A DNA stretch of 64,000 nucleotides, taken from the NCBI RefSeq assembly GCF_040183065.1, contig NC_091130.1:25880359-25944358 (forward strand), in the 5' to 3' direction. The position numbers and the translations under genes are program-made. The notes below the pieces were generated by a model. That model had not been told where the DNA came from and did no database searches. It worked only from the letters and a program-made list of their open reading frames with translations. The stretch is from Periplaneta americana. Taxonomy: Eukaryota > Arthropoda > Insecta > Blattodea > Blattidae. Shown here one piece after another: positions 9,611-20,057 of the stretch. How positions within the stretch are numbered: position 1 is the first letter of the stretch; each line of letters starts with the position of its first letter.

Positions 9611-10216
9611 ACGGGAATCACAGTTCGATACCCACAGATTGTACTGTATTAAGGGGTTAGGTACAGCTTACAACAGTAACATTTTTGGAAATATTCAACA
9701 TTTTTTTTCCTCCATTACTATATCTTGTACAATAATGAAAATTAGTACGTGTAAAACACTGTCTTTCTGCTATATGAAAAAAATATTTTTACGATTAAAA
9801 AAAATATTTTTTAAAATTAATAATGGTGGCAGTTCACTGTGCAGTGATGAAGCGTTTCCGTCATAACTCATAAACTTGTTAACTTTTTCACGTTCTCTCT
9901 TTTATTTTATTGCTGAAACTCATGTTTACAATATCATGCTCTTTCAATTATATTCCTTAACAAATAATATTTTTTTTATTTTGTGTTAGAAAAAAATACT
10001 GATATTTGACCATTTTTAAATGAATTTATTTTTTATCAAAGGTAGAGAAGTGATCTTGCATCATATTGTAGATGTGACATGCATAAATACACACAAAAGA
10101 GTTCATCGTAGAATGTTGAATAGTCTTTTTAGGTATGTGGTAAACGCTTCATCACTGCACAGTGAACTGAATTTTGAAAAAAAAAAATGTAAATAATTTT
10201 TTTTAATCATAAAAAT

Positions 10217-10890
10217 ATTTTTATGTTCCACCATGCCGAAATGTAGTAATTATACACCTGGTAGCTGCCCTTTCATGGACCTCATTAAAGTACACCTATT
10301 CATTAAATTTCAGGTGTTCCACCAATCAGAAAACACTATTGTAGCATTATGAAAGCGCAAGTATCGATTATTCTCGGATATGCAATCGAAAGACAACTAG
10401 CGAAACGTCACGGAGGCTGGAAATCCAATACTGTCGCAGAAGGTTATGTTCTGTTACTATAATAATTAGCGTTAATTGTAAATAATATTCAAATAAAGTC
10501 AATTTGTCATCTCGTTTTTCAATGTCTAAATCAATTTCAAGGTTATATCAAGATTAATCTTTATTTTATTCTCTGGATTATGTCAAGGTGAATGACATTT
10601 GTTCCTCGGAAAAAAAATCAATACTTTCGCGTCTGCGCACATCTCACAATTTACGAGATATTGCACAAGGTCAGTTCCGCTTCCCAGTCAGATAAGAATA
10701 ACATGAATACTTATGAATAATTTCAAGTTAGAAATATGGTCGAGCATAAAAAGTCGTATGAAACTTGCCTATAATGGTAATTAAGACGCTCGTATGAAAA
10801 TTATGAAACTCGCTTGCGCTCGTTTCATAAACATACTCGCGTCTTAATTACTACCGTTATAGGCTCGTTGCATAATGTACTATTTCTTAT
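10217..10890. mobile_element. Insertion within the TTAA element
   Basis: Sequence present here but absent from the equivalent place in the copy at 18455-19247. It contains a tyrosine-recombinase-like remnant (10349-10462) and, at its right side, an inverted repeat (10768-10866) with arms CCTATAATGGTAATTAAG and CTTAATTACTACCGTTATAG. I see no clean target-site duplication, so boundaries are approximate. Confidence 0.5.
10349..10462 (+). pseudogene. Tyrosine-recombinase-like C-terminal remnant
   Basis: A 37-codon frame contains LAKRHGGWKSNTVAEGYV. This resembles the end of Crypton/DIRS-type tyrosine recombinases, where an HGGW-like box (catalytic His or Trp region) is followed about ten residues later by the nucleophilic Tyr. 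Here His21 and Tyr33 keep that spacing. The upstream Arg and other catalytic boxes are missing and a stop follows four codons after the Tyr. The match is by remembered motif and could be wrong, but the surrounding insertion makes a mobile-element origin likely. Confidence 0.45.
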
Positions 10891-11227
10891 AGCAGAAGGA
10901 CAGCGTTTTACACATATTAATTTTCATTATTGTACAAGATACAGTAATAGAGGAAAATTTTTTTGAATATTTCCAAACTTTTACTGCTGTAAGCTGTACC
11001 TAACCCCTTAAATTTTTGTAGACAAAACAGCTATGACATTTCAGTTTCCTGTTCCAACACGATTTCATCATTGCTTTATTGATACCGTGACATTACGTCA
11101 TCTTTTTTAATAGTGCTTGTATTTAAAAATCAACATTATAACAGTGAATTGCGTCTGTAGTAATTACCGACCGATGAGAAAACATTCTACGGGTGGTAGA
11201 TATTCATTTTCTGATCATTAACCGGTT

Positions 11228-12003
11228 TAAGGGGAATTGGACGTTATCGCATGCAAAGTAATGGTAAAAATAGCCTATCTTCAAGCAGTCATAAATGTAA
11301 TACTATTTATCACAGCTATTTTGATTTTTTTAGTGATATATGTATACACATTAAACTTTAAAATGAAAAAAGAATGGTTAATCTAATGTAAATCTTACCC
11401 TTAAATTAATTTTTGAATTTAAGCATATGTTTTATATAAATTCACTACATACCTGTGATTAGGTACACTCTATTCACTTATCAAAGCACACATTGAATTA
11501 AAATTTTGGCCACTTACTGCTAACAGATACTAAAACACACCCTACTAAAATTATTAAAATATCTGTAATATTATGGGCATAGGGCTTATACTAATATTCA
11601 ATTTTTTTTTAATTTATTGACGGTGATGATTACTATAAGCCCTATGCCCATAATATTACAGATATATGAATAATTTTAGTAGGGTATGTTTTAGTATCTA
11701 TTAGCAGTAAGTGTTCAAATTTTCAATTCAATATGTGCTATAATAAGTGAATAGAGTGTACCTAATCACAGACATGTAGTGAATTTATAAAAAAAAATTG
11801 TGCTTAATTTAAAAAATTAATTTAAGGATACAGATTTACTCTAGAATCACCATTCTTTTTCATTTTAAAGCTTAATATGTATACACACATAGCTAACAAA
11901 AATGAAAGACCACTGATAAATAGTAGACTGTTATATTATGACTGCTAGAAGATAGGCTATTTTTACATTATTTTGCATGCGATAATGACCAACTCCCCTT
12001 AAG
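11228..12003. mobile_element. Large palindromic TTAA-flanked fold-back element
   Basis: Two arms of about 370 bp in inverted orientation meet at about 11600-11630. Left end TTAA|GGGGAATTGGACG; right end GACCAACTCCCC|TTAA. Examples of paired segments are GTTATCGCATGCAAAGTAAT with its complement near 11965, and CATAGGGCTTATAC near 11578 with its complement near 11635. No ORF. The terminal GGGG and TTAA flanks resemble the element at 9652-11014, suggesting mobilisation by a related transposase. Confidence 0.85.
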
Positions 12004-12193
12004 TTAGATTCATAGATAACGTACAGATAATATGAAAGTGTACTTAATACTTACACAGAGTGCCAGAATTGCACTTCAAATATAAAGGACTTGTGATAAC
12101 AGAAATGTTTTAAACACATACTGTAGGTCAGTGGTTCCCAACTTTTTTTGACTTTACTTAACGCCAACGATATCGCGACACACTTATTTGTTT

Positions 12194-12196
<3 letters not shown>

Positions 12197-12244
<48 letters not shown>

Positions 12245-12248
12245 TAAT
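12197..12248 (+). repeat. (AAT)n microsatellite
   Basis: About 16 AAT units near the left end of the hAT element. Poly-Asn and poly-Ile frames here are translations of it. Confidence 0.95.
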
Positions 12249-12548
12249 AAAAACCAGTGTTTTTCTTCTGGAGAAAAAGGTGGTAGAGCTTTGTGTAGAA
12301 TATTTTATATTGTACTGGGAAATGATTACTGCTCACTGCACGGCGATTTTGATCGTTTTTAACCTCCTTTTCGTCCAATTAAGACTTTCAAGGTCTAAGC
12401 GAAATTTAAAAAAATTATATTAAAACATAGTTAGGCCTATTCACATATATTTCGGTTCCTTGATGAAAAATGCAACACAAGGGTGCCGGAACGCCGTTCC
12501 AGTGCGTTCTGCCAGAAAAAAAGCACTGAATAACTTCTATGTAGTGTC

Positions 12549-12810
12549 TTTTTTAAGTTGGTTATTTAACGACGCTGTATCAAGTACTAGGTTATTTAGC
12601 GTCGATGAAATTGGTGATAGCGACATGGTATTTGGCGAGATGGGGCCGAGGATTCGCCATAGATTACCTGGCATTCACCTTACGGTTGGGGAAAATCTCG
12701 GAAAAAACCCAACCAGGTAATCAGCCCAAGCGGGGATCGAACCCGCGCCCGAGCGCAACTTCAGACCGGCAGGCAAGCGCCTTAACCGACTGAGCCACGC
12801 CGGTGGCTCT
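12549..12810 (-). mobile_element. tRNA-derived SINE with target duplication
   Basis: On the minus strand: GTGGCTCAGTCGGTTAAG (A box), GGGTTCGATCCCCGC (B box), then the SINE body GTTGGGTTTTTTCCG, CCGTAAGGTGAATGCCAGG, CGCCAAATACCATGTCGC and the end GACGCTAAATAACC plus GTCGTTAAATAACCAAC. A 12-bp near-identical duplication flanks it (12537-12548 and 12811-12822, one mismatch). It interrupts the hAT element, so it is younger. Pol III promoter boxes look intact. Confidence 0.88.
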
Positions 12811-12993
12811 CTACGTAGTGTCAGACATCCAGTGCTGTAGATAGGTCGATGTTAACACGCAATCGAAAATTATAAAAATCAAGCAGCAACTTGAGTAGCA
12901 TTAGAAAAAAAATTAAGGTATGTGTCAAAAATCCCAAATCGGATGTCCGATAAAAGATTTTTATTATCGTTTCTGAAAACTCATCTATTTAAA

Positions 12994-13296
12994 TTAATGT
13001 GAAGCCTGCGATTGGTGGGTTGCACAGAGTTTTTCTATACGTGGCCTTATGTTTGACAGGCCAACACGTAAATCATCTTCAAGAAGCAGCAGTCTGTTCC
13101 TTTGTTTAGAGTTCACTATTTTCATGGTAGGAAATGCTGATAGACACAAGCATGACGTTGAAAACGGCAGTTCTAGATTTTTTTTTAGTTTATTCGGCAT
13201 TTCCGCATATAAGATACTCGGAATTTTGTTTATATTCATCTCCACGTCACGTAAAACCATAATGCAAGTATTCATCGTTATATTTACAAACCGCAC
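12994..13296 (-). pseudogene. hAT transposase C-terminal remnant
   Basis: About 100 codons ending AFPTMKIVNSKQRNRL, EDDLRVGLSNIRPRI and HQSQASH. The KQRNRL followed by EDDLR..LSN block is typical of the end of ZBED5/Charlie-type hAT transposases, within or just after the dimerisation region. The catalytic DDE part is not recognisable upstream. Orientation and position agree with the flanking hAT termini. Confidence 0.75.
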
Positions 13297-13853
13297 TACG
13301 TTTTCGTGAACCCCGAAGGGAATTTTCGCTCACATTATTTGAATTAGCACTGTTGTCATCTAACCGAGAACTTGATTCAGATTGTATTTATCGAATTAAA
13401 AATTTGTCCATGATAAAATCTAAATAAAGCACTTTTGATAAAATAGTCGCACTATCACCCGCTCACGCGTATTTACTGAAACTCACCAATATGTCCGACG
13501 ATTTTAAACTCTGTTTATTACTGAGTGGGAAGAGTAAACGAATTACTAAGCAATGCTGCAGGTTTTCAAGTTTCATTGGTAAAGTCTGTCTCAAAATAAA
13601 ATGTACCATGTAAAAGGCTTCGTTGTAAATAAAAAATTCGTTGTGAAGAAACTTTCTGGATGGCATTAAATCTATTTTTGAATTCCAAAATTTCGCGACA
13701 CACTTCACGGGGCTGCGCGACACACAGGTTGGGAACCCCTGCTGTAGGTAACAGTTTACCTAATCGAATTCTATAGTCGGTTCGAATGCTTCTCTATTGA
13801 ACACACAAATTTCTGTACGGTTCTTGAACTTGATATGTTCACATTTACAATAT

Positions 13854-14955
13854 CTTCTTCTTCTTCTCCCTTCAAGGTTTAGGTGATATCACCTGTTCCG
13901 GTCTCTATCGTCCAGCCACCTCTTGCGAGGTCTACCCAGATCCCTTTTCCCGATCGGGCGATAATTCATTATCTTCTTTGGTAGCCTATTCTCTGCCATT
14001 CTGTCAACATGATCTTTCCATTTTGTTTTATTTTCTTCTACCATGTCGTGTACTGAGAAAATATTGAGATCTGATCGTATTGTTTCATTTTTTATTTTAT
14101 CGGCTTTAGTGCATCTTCTTACGTATCTCATAAATTTCATCTCTGCTGATTGTATACGTGATTCTTCTTTTTTTGTTATTGTCCATGATTCAGAGCCATA
14201 TATAAGAGTAGGTACAGCCATAACTTTATAAAATTTCATTTGAGTTTCTTTTCTCGCTTTTCTTCCTAAAGTTCTTCCAATTGTTCCACATATCATCTGA
14301 AATCTATTAACTTTCTTCTCAATATCTTTCTCATAATTAAAACTAATATCACATCCTAGATAATTGAAGTGGGATACTTGTTCTAAAATGTTTCCATTTA
14401 CTATTATTTTAGATCTAACAGGATTTTTCCCTTTAAAAGCCATTATCTTTGTTTTGTTTGCAGATATAGTTAGATTGTAAAATATTGCGTTTTGACTTAA
14501 TCTATACACTGCTCTTTGTAGGTTATCTTCTGTTTCCTGGATAATTATTTGATCATCAGCGTATAGTAAAGTATTTAAAGGTGTGTTAGATTCTATTTTA
14601 ATCGCAGTCTGTATTTCATCTTTCCACTTCAAAACTAGATCGTCAATATATAAATTAAACAGAGTGGGTGATGAACTGCACCCTTGTCGAACACCTAAAT
14701 TTGTTAAAATTGCTTCTGACACTTTAAAACCTGAGCTAATAACTATTTTGGTATTTACATATAAACTCTTAACGGCACTAATAAGGTGCTTAGGAAAGCC
14801 TCTTATTTCCAGTATTTTCCATAAAAGGGGTCTTTTCACTTTATCGAAAGCTTTTTCATAGTCAATGAATGCTAAGTGGGTTTCCAAACCAAACTCTCGA
14901 CGTTTTTCAATAATCTGCCTCATTATAAATATATTATCACTAGATGAGCGTCCTT
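13854..14955 (-). mobile_element. 5'-truncated LINE with 13-bp target duplication
   Basis: A clean insertion: ACATTTACAATAT occurs at 13841-13853 and again at 14956-14968. Between them is a minus-strand RT ORF, a short 3' untranslated region and a (GAA)n tail (TTCTTCTTCTTC on the plus strand, 13854-13866). The body is 5'-truncated, as is usual for target-primed reverse transcription. The single long frame suggests it is one of the youngest insertions in the window. Confidence 0.93.
13889..14923 (-). CDS. LINE reverse transcriptase, C-terminal 344 residues (truncated)
   Basis: An uninterrupted frame covers RT motifs and the tail: LAFIDYEKAFDKVKR (about 18-32, first catalytic Asp), GVRQGCSSSPTLFNLYI (about 77-93), LLYADDQII (about 119-127, YADD box), a VSHFNYLGCDIS block (about 183-194), the YGSESWTITKKEESRI linker and a C-terminal GKRDLGRPRKRWLDD. 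The style is RTE-like but the sequence is clearly different from the RLRWAGHVARM family. The endonuclease and RT fingers are missing because the insertion is 5'-truncated, so the Met start is artificial and the product would be inactive. Open state implies recent insertion. Confidence 0.88.
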   Translation of the reverse strand: MRQIIEKRREFGLETHLAFIDYEKAFDKVKRPLLWKILEIRGFPKHLISAVKSLYVNTKIVISSGFKVSEAILTNLGVRQGCSSSPTLFNLYIDDLVLKWKDEIQTAIKIESNTPLNTLLYADDQIIIQETEDNLQRAVYRLSQNAIFYNLTISANKTKIMAFKGKNPVRSKIIVNGNILEQVSHFNYLGCDISFNYEKDIEKKVNRFQMICGTIGRTLGRKARKETQMKFYKVMAVPTLIYGSESWTITKKEESRIQSAEMKFMRYVRRCTKADKIKNETIRSDLNIFSVHDMVEENKTKWKDHVDRMAENRLPKKIMNYRPIGKRDLGRPRKRWLDDRDRNR

Positions 14956-14968
14956 ACATTTACAATAT

Positions 14969-16018
14969 ATAACAATAATATTAGCCTACTTCAACTTACC
15001 AATTTGGTTTTACTACCGAGCGCTATGCTAAGCATCAATTATAGTCTGTAACTCAAGAGTTTGAAAGAAAACAATATACCACTGCAGTCTTACTAAATAT
15101 CGTCAAAGCATTCAGCAAAGTGTTTCATGATGCTTGTGATATTTCACCACTTGGACACTCCTTATAAATCTTCTTTTTTGATATATTCAGTCAAATTAGA
15201 AAAAGATTCGGGGTACGCTATATCGAAGACACAAGCGCAAGTTTTGTGTGTCAGTATTTCGCTGACAAAATTGCAATCTTCTCTCATGGAGCCATGTCAT
15301 GTTCCCGTCCAAATCCCTGCCTGTTAATTCATTAACAGTCACAGGGTGAAAAGATTTCATTCTCATCCCCACTTCAACAAGTTAGCTCTGCTCAATACCA
15401 GACCTGGAATCCTGCAAGATGTTACTCTTGGTTTTTTTACAGTATGTAACCGCTCGTGGACCCACATAGAAGCCCAAGTCTCTCCTCCATACTAGAAACT
15501 ATCGTATTCACTTCGTCATCTTGCACTCTTGGAGAGGCTGGGAATTTCCATGTGTTATGGTTTTCGTCAGGTCCACTAGATGTCTCCCACCATGACCACA
15601 CTTCGAAATAGTCCGCCAATGAAGTACGTGTAACACGGACACAAATTTTTTATGAGAAGATTCATTTTGCAGGAAAATTAAACGATTGTACTGAGACTTT
15701 TTGTCCACTCTGTATAGCAATACATTGCAAGAGTTCTGTATTGAAATGGTTTATTACTAGGTATTTCCTACTGTAGTTCTATATACTGTATGTACAAAGT
15801 TACAAAAAAAATTATATTTGTTAAAGAAAGTAGTAACTTGTGTCTCAAAATAATTTAAGATGAGCTTAAGTTTCTTTCTTTCAGTCCATAATTCTATATG
15901 CTTAAACTTCTGGGAAAGTGATACAAAAATTGGGAGTGTTTTGATTTTGCAAAAGAAAGCCAAATCAAACTATCTTGAACACTCTCGACCACTTTTCATA
16001 CAATTTTATACATTACCA
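14969..16018. other. No recognised gene
   Basis: Short frames only. The block 15290-15620 is somewhat GC-richer, with a 60-codon minus frame (15437-15619) that I do not recognise. No splice pair or repeat copy was found. Confidence 0.35.
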
Positions 16019-16682
16019 GTTATTATTAAATAAATATATAATAAATTTCAATCTTAAGACATATCAACTTGCAAATGTTTATTTGCTATGTAATAACAAT
16101 ATGAACGTTTTCGCCGTTTAGGGCATCTTCAGATATAACAAAAAACATATAATCTGGACCTATAATAGTAAATTATGCAAATGACAAAGAATAGAAAACA
16201 ATATATGTAATACATAAAATACACGAACATCAGCTACGCAAACTATCTTGTAACTCACGACAATTCTCAGCTATGAATACTCTAAAATATTTTATTATCA
16301 TCATTATAAATTTTAAATTTTAACATCATTGACAAATTTTAACCATTGTATATTTAATTGTAACATGAGCTATATGTATAAAATATTCGTCTAGTCTAAT
16401 TTTAAAATCCAAAGATTATCTCTATATTCATCCTGCATTATGTCATATTTACATATAGCGCATGAATTTTATGTATTACATATATTGTTTTCTATTCTTT
16501 GTCATTTGCATAATATACTGTTATAGGTCCAGATTATATGTGTTTTGTTATATCTGAAGATGCCCTAAACGGCGAAAACGTTCATATTGTTATTACATAG
16601 CAAATAAACATTTGCAAGTTGATATGTCTTAAGATTGAAATTTATTATATATTTATTTAATAATTTACCAGGCATATTGATA
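16019..16682. mobile_element. Fold-back element with about 200-bp arms
   Basis: Arms 16023-16226 and 16464-16675 are inverted copies: for example AACTTGCAAATGTTTATTTG with its complement near 16610, and GACCTATAATAG with its complement near 16530. Each arm carries the motif CTGAAGATGCCC...GGCGAAAAC (minus 16107-16132, plus 16554-16579), also seen in the structure at 58197-58555. Between the arms is AT-rich sequence without an ORF. It may be two inverted 3' ends of a Penelope-like element. Confidence 0.75.
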
Positions 16683-16829
16683 TATAAAATGAATTGTAAA
16701 TTACCAGTTATGAATTTGCATATATACGATCTAGTCATTTACACTCGACATAATATCGACAATAAACTCATTAGTGGCCAATATACAGTACATCATTAAG
16801 AACCGGATTTTTATATAAATAAATATATA

Positions 16830-17433
16830 CAGGGTGTTTCAGAAATACTTTGACAAACCTTGGGGGCATGTTCCTCACACCAAAATAAGAAAAAAAGTTC
16901 CTATAAAGATATTATATCCGAAAATCCTTAGTTTTTTTTAGTTGTTAATGAAACATTTGTTAGATATTGTCAGCTTGGTAGCAAGTGTTGCAAACTTTAA
17001 TCAATTCAGAAACTCATAACAATGAAAGTTTGCGTTCAACGCGTTTCGATGTACAATCCAACAACTTAAGTCTGTAACGGATAATAATATTCATTTTGTA
17101 AGATAATCGAATGATGTTATCGATACAAGTCTGCTGATGCATCCGTTGTATCCTAGATGGTTATGTGTTGCCAAGGAGTCCATGACCGACGAGTGCTTGC
17201 GTGTGTGGAAGCAAAAGGAGAACATTTTGAACATTTGTTATGAGTTTCTGAATTAACGTTGTAACACTTGCTACCAAGTTGATAATATCTAACAGTTGTT
17301 TGATTATGTTCTTTCATTAATAACTAAAAAAACTACGGATTTCGTACATATGTTTATATGAACTTTTTTCTTGTTTTTGTATGAGGAACATGCCCCCAAG
17401 GTTTGTCAAAGTATTTCTAAAACACCCTGTGTA
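16830..17433 (+). mobile_element. Mariner-like non-autonomous element
   Basis: Long terminal inverted repeats: CAGGGTGTTTCAGAAATAC, then GGGGGCATGTTCCTCA on the left; TGAGGAACATGCCCCC then TATTTCTAAAACACCCTG on the right. Pairing continues inward past CTTGGTAGCAAGTGTTGCAA and its complement near 17265. The centre keeps the end of a transposase gene. Flanks are compatible with insertion at TA. Confidence 0.85.
17181..17243 (+). pseudogene. Mariner-family transposase C-terminus
   Basis: The frame reads HDRRVLACVEAKGEHFEHLL then stop. The ending G.HFEHLL is a well-known C-terminal signature of one large group of mariner-type transposases. Only about 20 codons remain, enclosed by the inverted repeats, which explains the element as an internal-deletion derivative of a full transposon. 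Confidence 0.75.
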
Positions 17434-17858
17434 TGTTTATGCTCATAGTTAAAAGACTGTAACTAAGACAAAAATTCCGAACCATAATACGGTAATTTGT
17501 ATAGGAAATTTTATTTCACATAAAAAATACATATTTTTTTAATATTTTTATATAAATACATATTTTAAATAATTTAACTATAAATAAATACATTATTTTC
17601 TCTTTGTTATAATTTTTAAATTCAATCCAAAACCTCGTACATAAATTATTAATGAAAACACAATGTGAATGACATTCTTTTTCAAAATGTATTGCGTCGT
17701 GACCTTGGCTACACGTGATGTCTCGCATTCTTGAAGGGGAATCCCTTATCTATGAAATGGCGGCTGACGCAATGTATTGGACTCGAATATTCTCTGGTTT
17801 GATTCATTCAGGCCGTTTATGCAGTACTGGTACGTAAGTGAAGTGTTTGGTGATATAA
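17434..17858. other. AT-rich spacer
   Basis: Mostly A/T, with a 70-codon minus frame (17516-17728) of no recognisable type. ATGGCGGCTGACGCAATG at 17755-17772 looks like a start context, but its frame closes quickly. Confidence 0.35.
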
Positions 17859-18067
17859 TTCCGAAAGTAAAGTCAAGTGTTCATTCCGGTTTGCAGCAAT
17901 ATGTTACTGAATTTAGTGGAATTTTTACAAGTGACGGAAAAATTCTATTCTGTCAAAAATGTGGGAAATCCGTAAATGCAGATCAGCGATCTCAAGTCTT
18001 GCAGCATTCAACAGGTAATAAACATAGAATGGCACCTTCATGTGCAACCTCTAGACAAGTTCTTTAG
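17859..18067 (+). pseudogene. Zinc-finger (BED/C2H2-like) fragment, transposon type
   Basis: The frame holds SGIFTSDGKILFCQKCGKSV and QRSQVLQHSTGNKHR. The spacing C-x2-C-x12-H-x5-H fits the N-terminal DNA-binding finger found in many insect hAT-type or CGGBP1-like predicted proteins (..DG+.LFC..C.KSV......QV.QH....KH). It ends at a stop soon after, with no transposase body downstream. A longer frame begins at 17777, but its first 30 residues look unrelated. Could be a first exon, but transposon debris is more likely. Confidence 0.55.
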
Positions 18068-18454
18068 GTGAAGCAAATTAAATGTCTGAATGTTACACAG
18101 ATTATACATAATTCACAAAAATAAGATATGTTGTTCCTAAAATACAATTTAAAATCCTTTTACTAGGATCACATTCAAATTTTTGTTTATACTGTAATTA
18201 GTTGCATAATACATCATCACAATTTCATCGAGATCAAACTCTCCTATAATAAAAATTACCATACAAAGTGGGCCAAAAACGGCACAAATTTAAAAATACT
18301 CTATTTTCGGAAATATATAACATTAATTTACAATGAATACACTGTTGGAAAGAGTAGACTTTAAAGATGAGCAGGAGTTTTTATTAGTTTTTTTGAGGCT
18401 CAATTAAAATCTTATGGAGGTCAATACACAATGATGCGAAAAATGTAGTTTTTT

Positions 18455-19247
18455 TAAGGGGTTAGGTACAGCTTACAGCAGTAAAATTTTGGAAATATTC
18501 AACTTTTTTCCTTCATTACTGTATCTTGTACAATAATGAAAACTGGTATGTTTAAAACACTGTCCTTCTGCTATATGAAAAAAAAATATTTTTACGATTT
18601 AAAAAAATACACTTTTTTTTTTAAATTCAGTTCACTGTGCAGTGATGAATCGTTTCCCACATAACTAAAAACTATCCAACATTCTGTGATGACATTTTTA
18701 TGTGTATTTATAATATCATATCTACAATATGATGCAAGATCACTTCTCTGCCCTTGATATTTTTTATGTATATTTATACATGTCATATCTACAATATGAT
18801 GCAAGATCACTCCTCTGACTTTGATAGATTGTCTGATAAAAAATAAATTAATTTTGAAAAAATGGCCAAATATCAGTATTTTCTTCTAACACAAAGTAAA
18901 AAAAAAATATTATTTATTAAGGAATGTAGTTGAAAGAGCATGAAATTGTAAATATGAGTTTCAGCAATAAAATGAAAAAGAGAGAACATGAAAAAGTTAA
19001 CAAATTTATTAGTTATGAGGGAAACGCTTCATCACTACACAGTGAACTGCCACCATTTTTAATTTAGAAAAGAAAAAATATATATAAGTAATTTTTTTTA
19101 AATCGCAAAAATATTTTTTTTTTCGTATAGCAGAAGGACAGTGTTTTACACATACCAATTTTCATTATTGTACAAGATACAGTAATGGAGGAAAAAAATG
19201 TTGAAAACTTCCAAAAATTTTACTGCCGTAAACCCTTAAGACAATAA
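18455..19247. mobile_element. TTAA-flanked long-inverted-repeat element, copy 2
   Basis: Same family as 9652-11014: TTAA|GGGGTTAGGTACAGC at the left and GCCGTAAACCCTTAA at the right, with matching interiors such as CTTCTGCTATATGAAAAA and TATAGCAGAAGGACAG. Internal paired blocks around GTGATGAATCGTTTCC and AAACGCTTCATCAC make it nearly palindromic. A 60-bp block around 18715-18740 and 18780-18805 (ATATCTACAATATGATGC) is duplicated in tandem in this copy only. Confidence 0.82.
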
Positions 19248-19323
19248 AATTTATTAATCTAAAATGCAGAAACTGAATGTTGGTAAAATTAATAACAATT
19301 AATGATATTTCAAATAATCAAAA

Positions 19324-19599
19324 TTAAAAATGATGCTCTATGTGACCGCCATTTGCCCGCACAACCATTTGTAGGCGTCTTCTCCATTGTCCAATAGCAC
19401 TGGATATCTGTCTTTGATCAAGCCGGTCCCAACATTCAAGAAGGTGTTGTCTTAAATGTGCAGTATTAAGAATTCTTGTTTTGTTGTATACTGCTTTTTG
19501 TAGTTTGACTCCATACAAAATAGTCCATAGGATTAAGACCTCATTTGAAACTCCAGCGGAAACCATCAGAGAATCTGAGAAATGCGATCTTTCACGCAA
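19324..19599 (-). pseudogene. Mariner-like transposase C-terminal part
   Basis: Minus frame with TILYGVKLQKAVYNKTRILN, TAHLRQHLLECWDRLDQRQI, AIGQWRRRLQMVVRANG and ends GGHIEHHF-stop. This matches the end of mariner/IS630-type transposases (W......VY....+..LR..I..ac......+.......R....+.A.GGH.EH..). The Met start given by the first ATG is not real. The preceding catalytic DDE region is missing. Confidence 0.75.
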
Positions 19600-19633
19600 T
19601 AATCTCTCAGGAGGGATATCGTGTCCGTATCTT

Positions 19634-19769
19634 GCTAATCAATCGTTGTACACTTGAAACAGAACCACTCTCGCTTAACGTAGTTCCTTACAATTTGACG
19701 GGCAGACAAATTATCATATTGGTGCAAATGTTTAATGAAAATCTTAACTTCGTTCGTTAAGCGACCCAT
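19634..19769 (-). pseudogene. Mariner-like transposase N-terminus
   Basis: A 44-codon minus frame starting MGRLTNEVKIFIKHLHQY then DNLSARQIVRNY and KCTTID-stop. The order of a short helix, DNLSA.QI.R, then a turn, is the first helix-turn-helix of this transposase type. The start codon at 19769 has no competing upstream Met within the frame. It is separated from the C-terminal frame by stops and a large deletion. Confidence 0.6.
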
Positions 19770-20057
19770 TATTCACAAAATGAGAACTCAAAACAGAAGA
19801 AAACAAATGATGATAGCACAACAAACGGCTTGGCCTGCTGAACTCGTAAGACCATAGTGCTTAGTTCGGCAAAAACGATCTGCTTTACAAAAAAATAAAA
19901 AAAAATAATGTTTAATAAATCGTAAAAAAATAAACATTAAAGTACTTTCCCGGTCTACAAGGAGTGTGAAATTTGCCTATGAAATAAACTTTCAAGTGAA
20001 ATCATTAGCTACTGGAATATAACCACTTAAATTTTGTGCCGTTTTTGGCCCACTATG

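Larger units (their letters stand above)
9652..11014. mobile_element. TTAA-flanked long-inverted-repeat element, copy 1
   Basis: The left end reads TTAA|GGGGTTAGGTACAGC and the right end GCTGTACCTAACCCC|TTAA. Terminal inverted repeats run about 130-170 bp. A second copy lies at 18455-19247 with the same interior (GTGATGAAGCGTTTCC near one side, AACGCTTCATCACTGC on the other), so the interior itself is also largely palindromic. TTAA duplication is the hallmark of piggyBac-type insertion, but no transposase is present. Compared with copy 2, this copy carries an extra 0.67 kb between about 10217 and 10890. Confidence 0.75.
12129..13741 (-). mobile_element. hAT element with 8-bp target duplication
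   Basis: Ends CAGTGGTTCCCAACTTTTT and AGGTTGGGAACCCCTG are hAT-type terminal inverted repeats. The 8-bp duplication CTGTAGGT flanks it exactly at 12121-12128 and 13742-13749. The 1.6 kb body contains a transposase C-terminal remnant on the minus strand, an (AAT)n tract and a later SINE insertion. It is internally decayed and non-autonomous. Confidence 0.93.
18264..20057 (-). mobile_element. Mariner-like element split by a TTAA element
   Basis: Inverted ends CAAAGTGGGCCAAAAACGGC at 18264 and GCCGTTTTTGGCCCACTATG ending at 20057, each next to a TA. The transposase remnant is on the minus strand (19324-19769). The TTAA-flanked copy at 18455-19247 lies inside, so it inserted later. The central catalytic part of the transposase is deleted. 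Confidence 0.82.
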
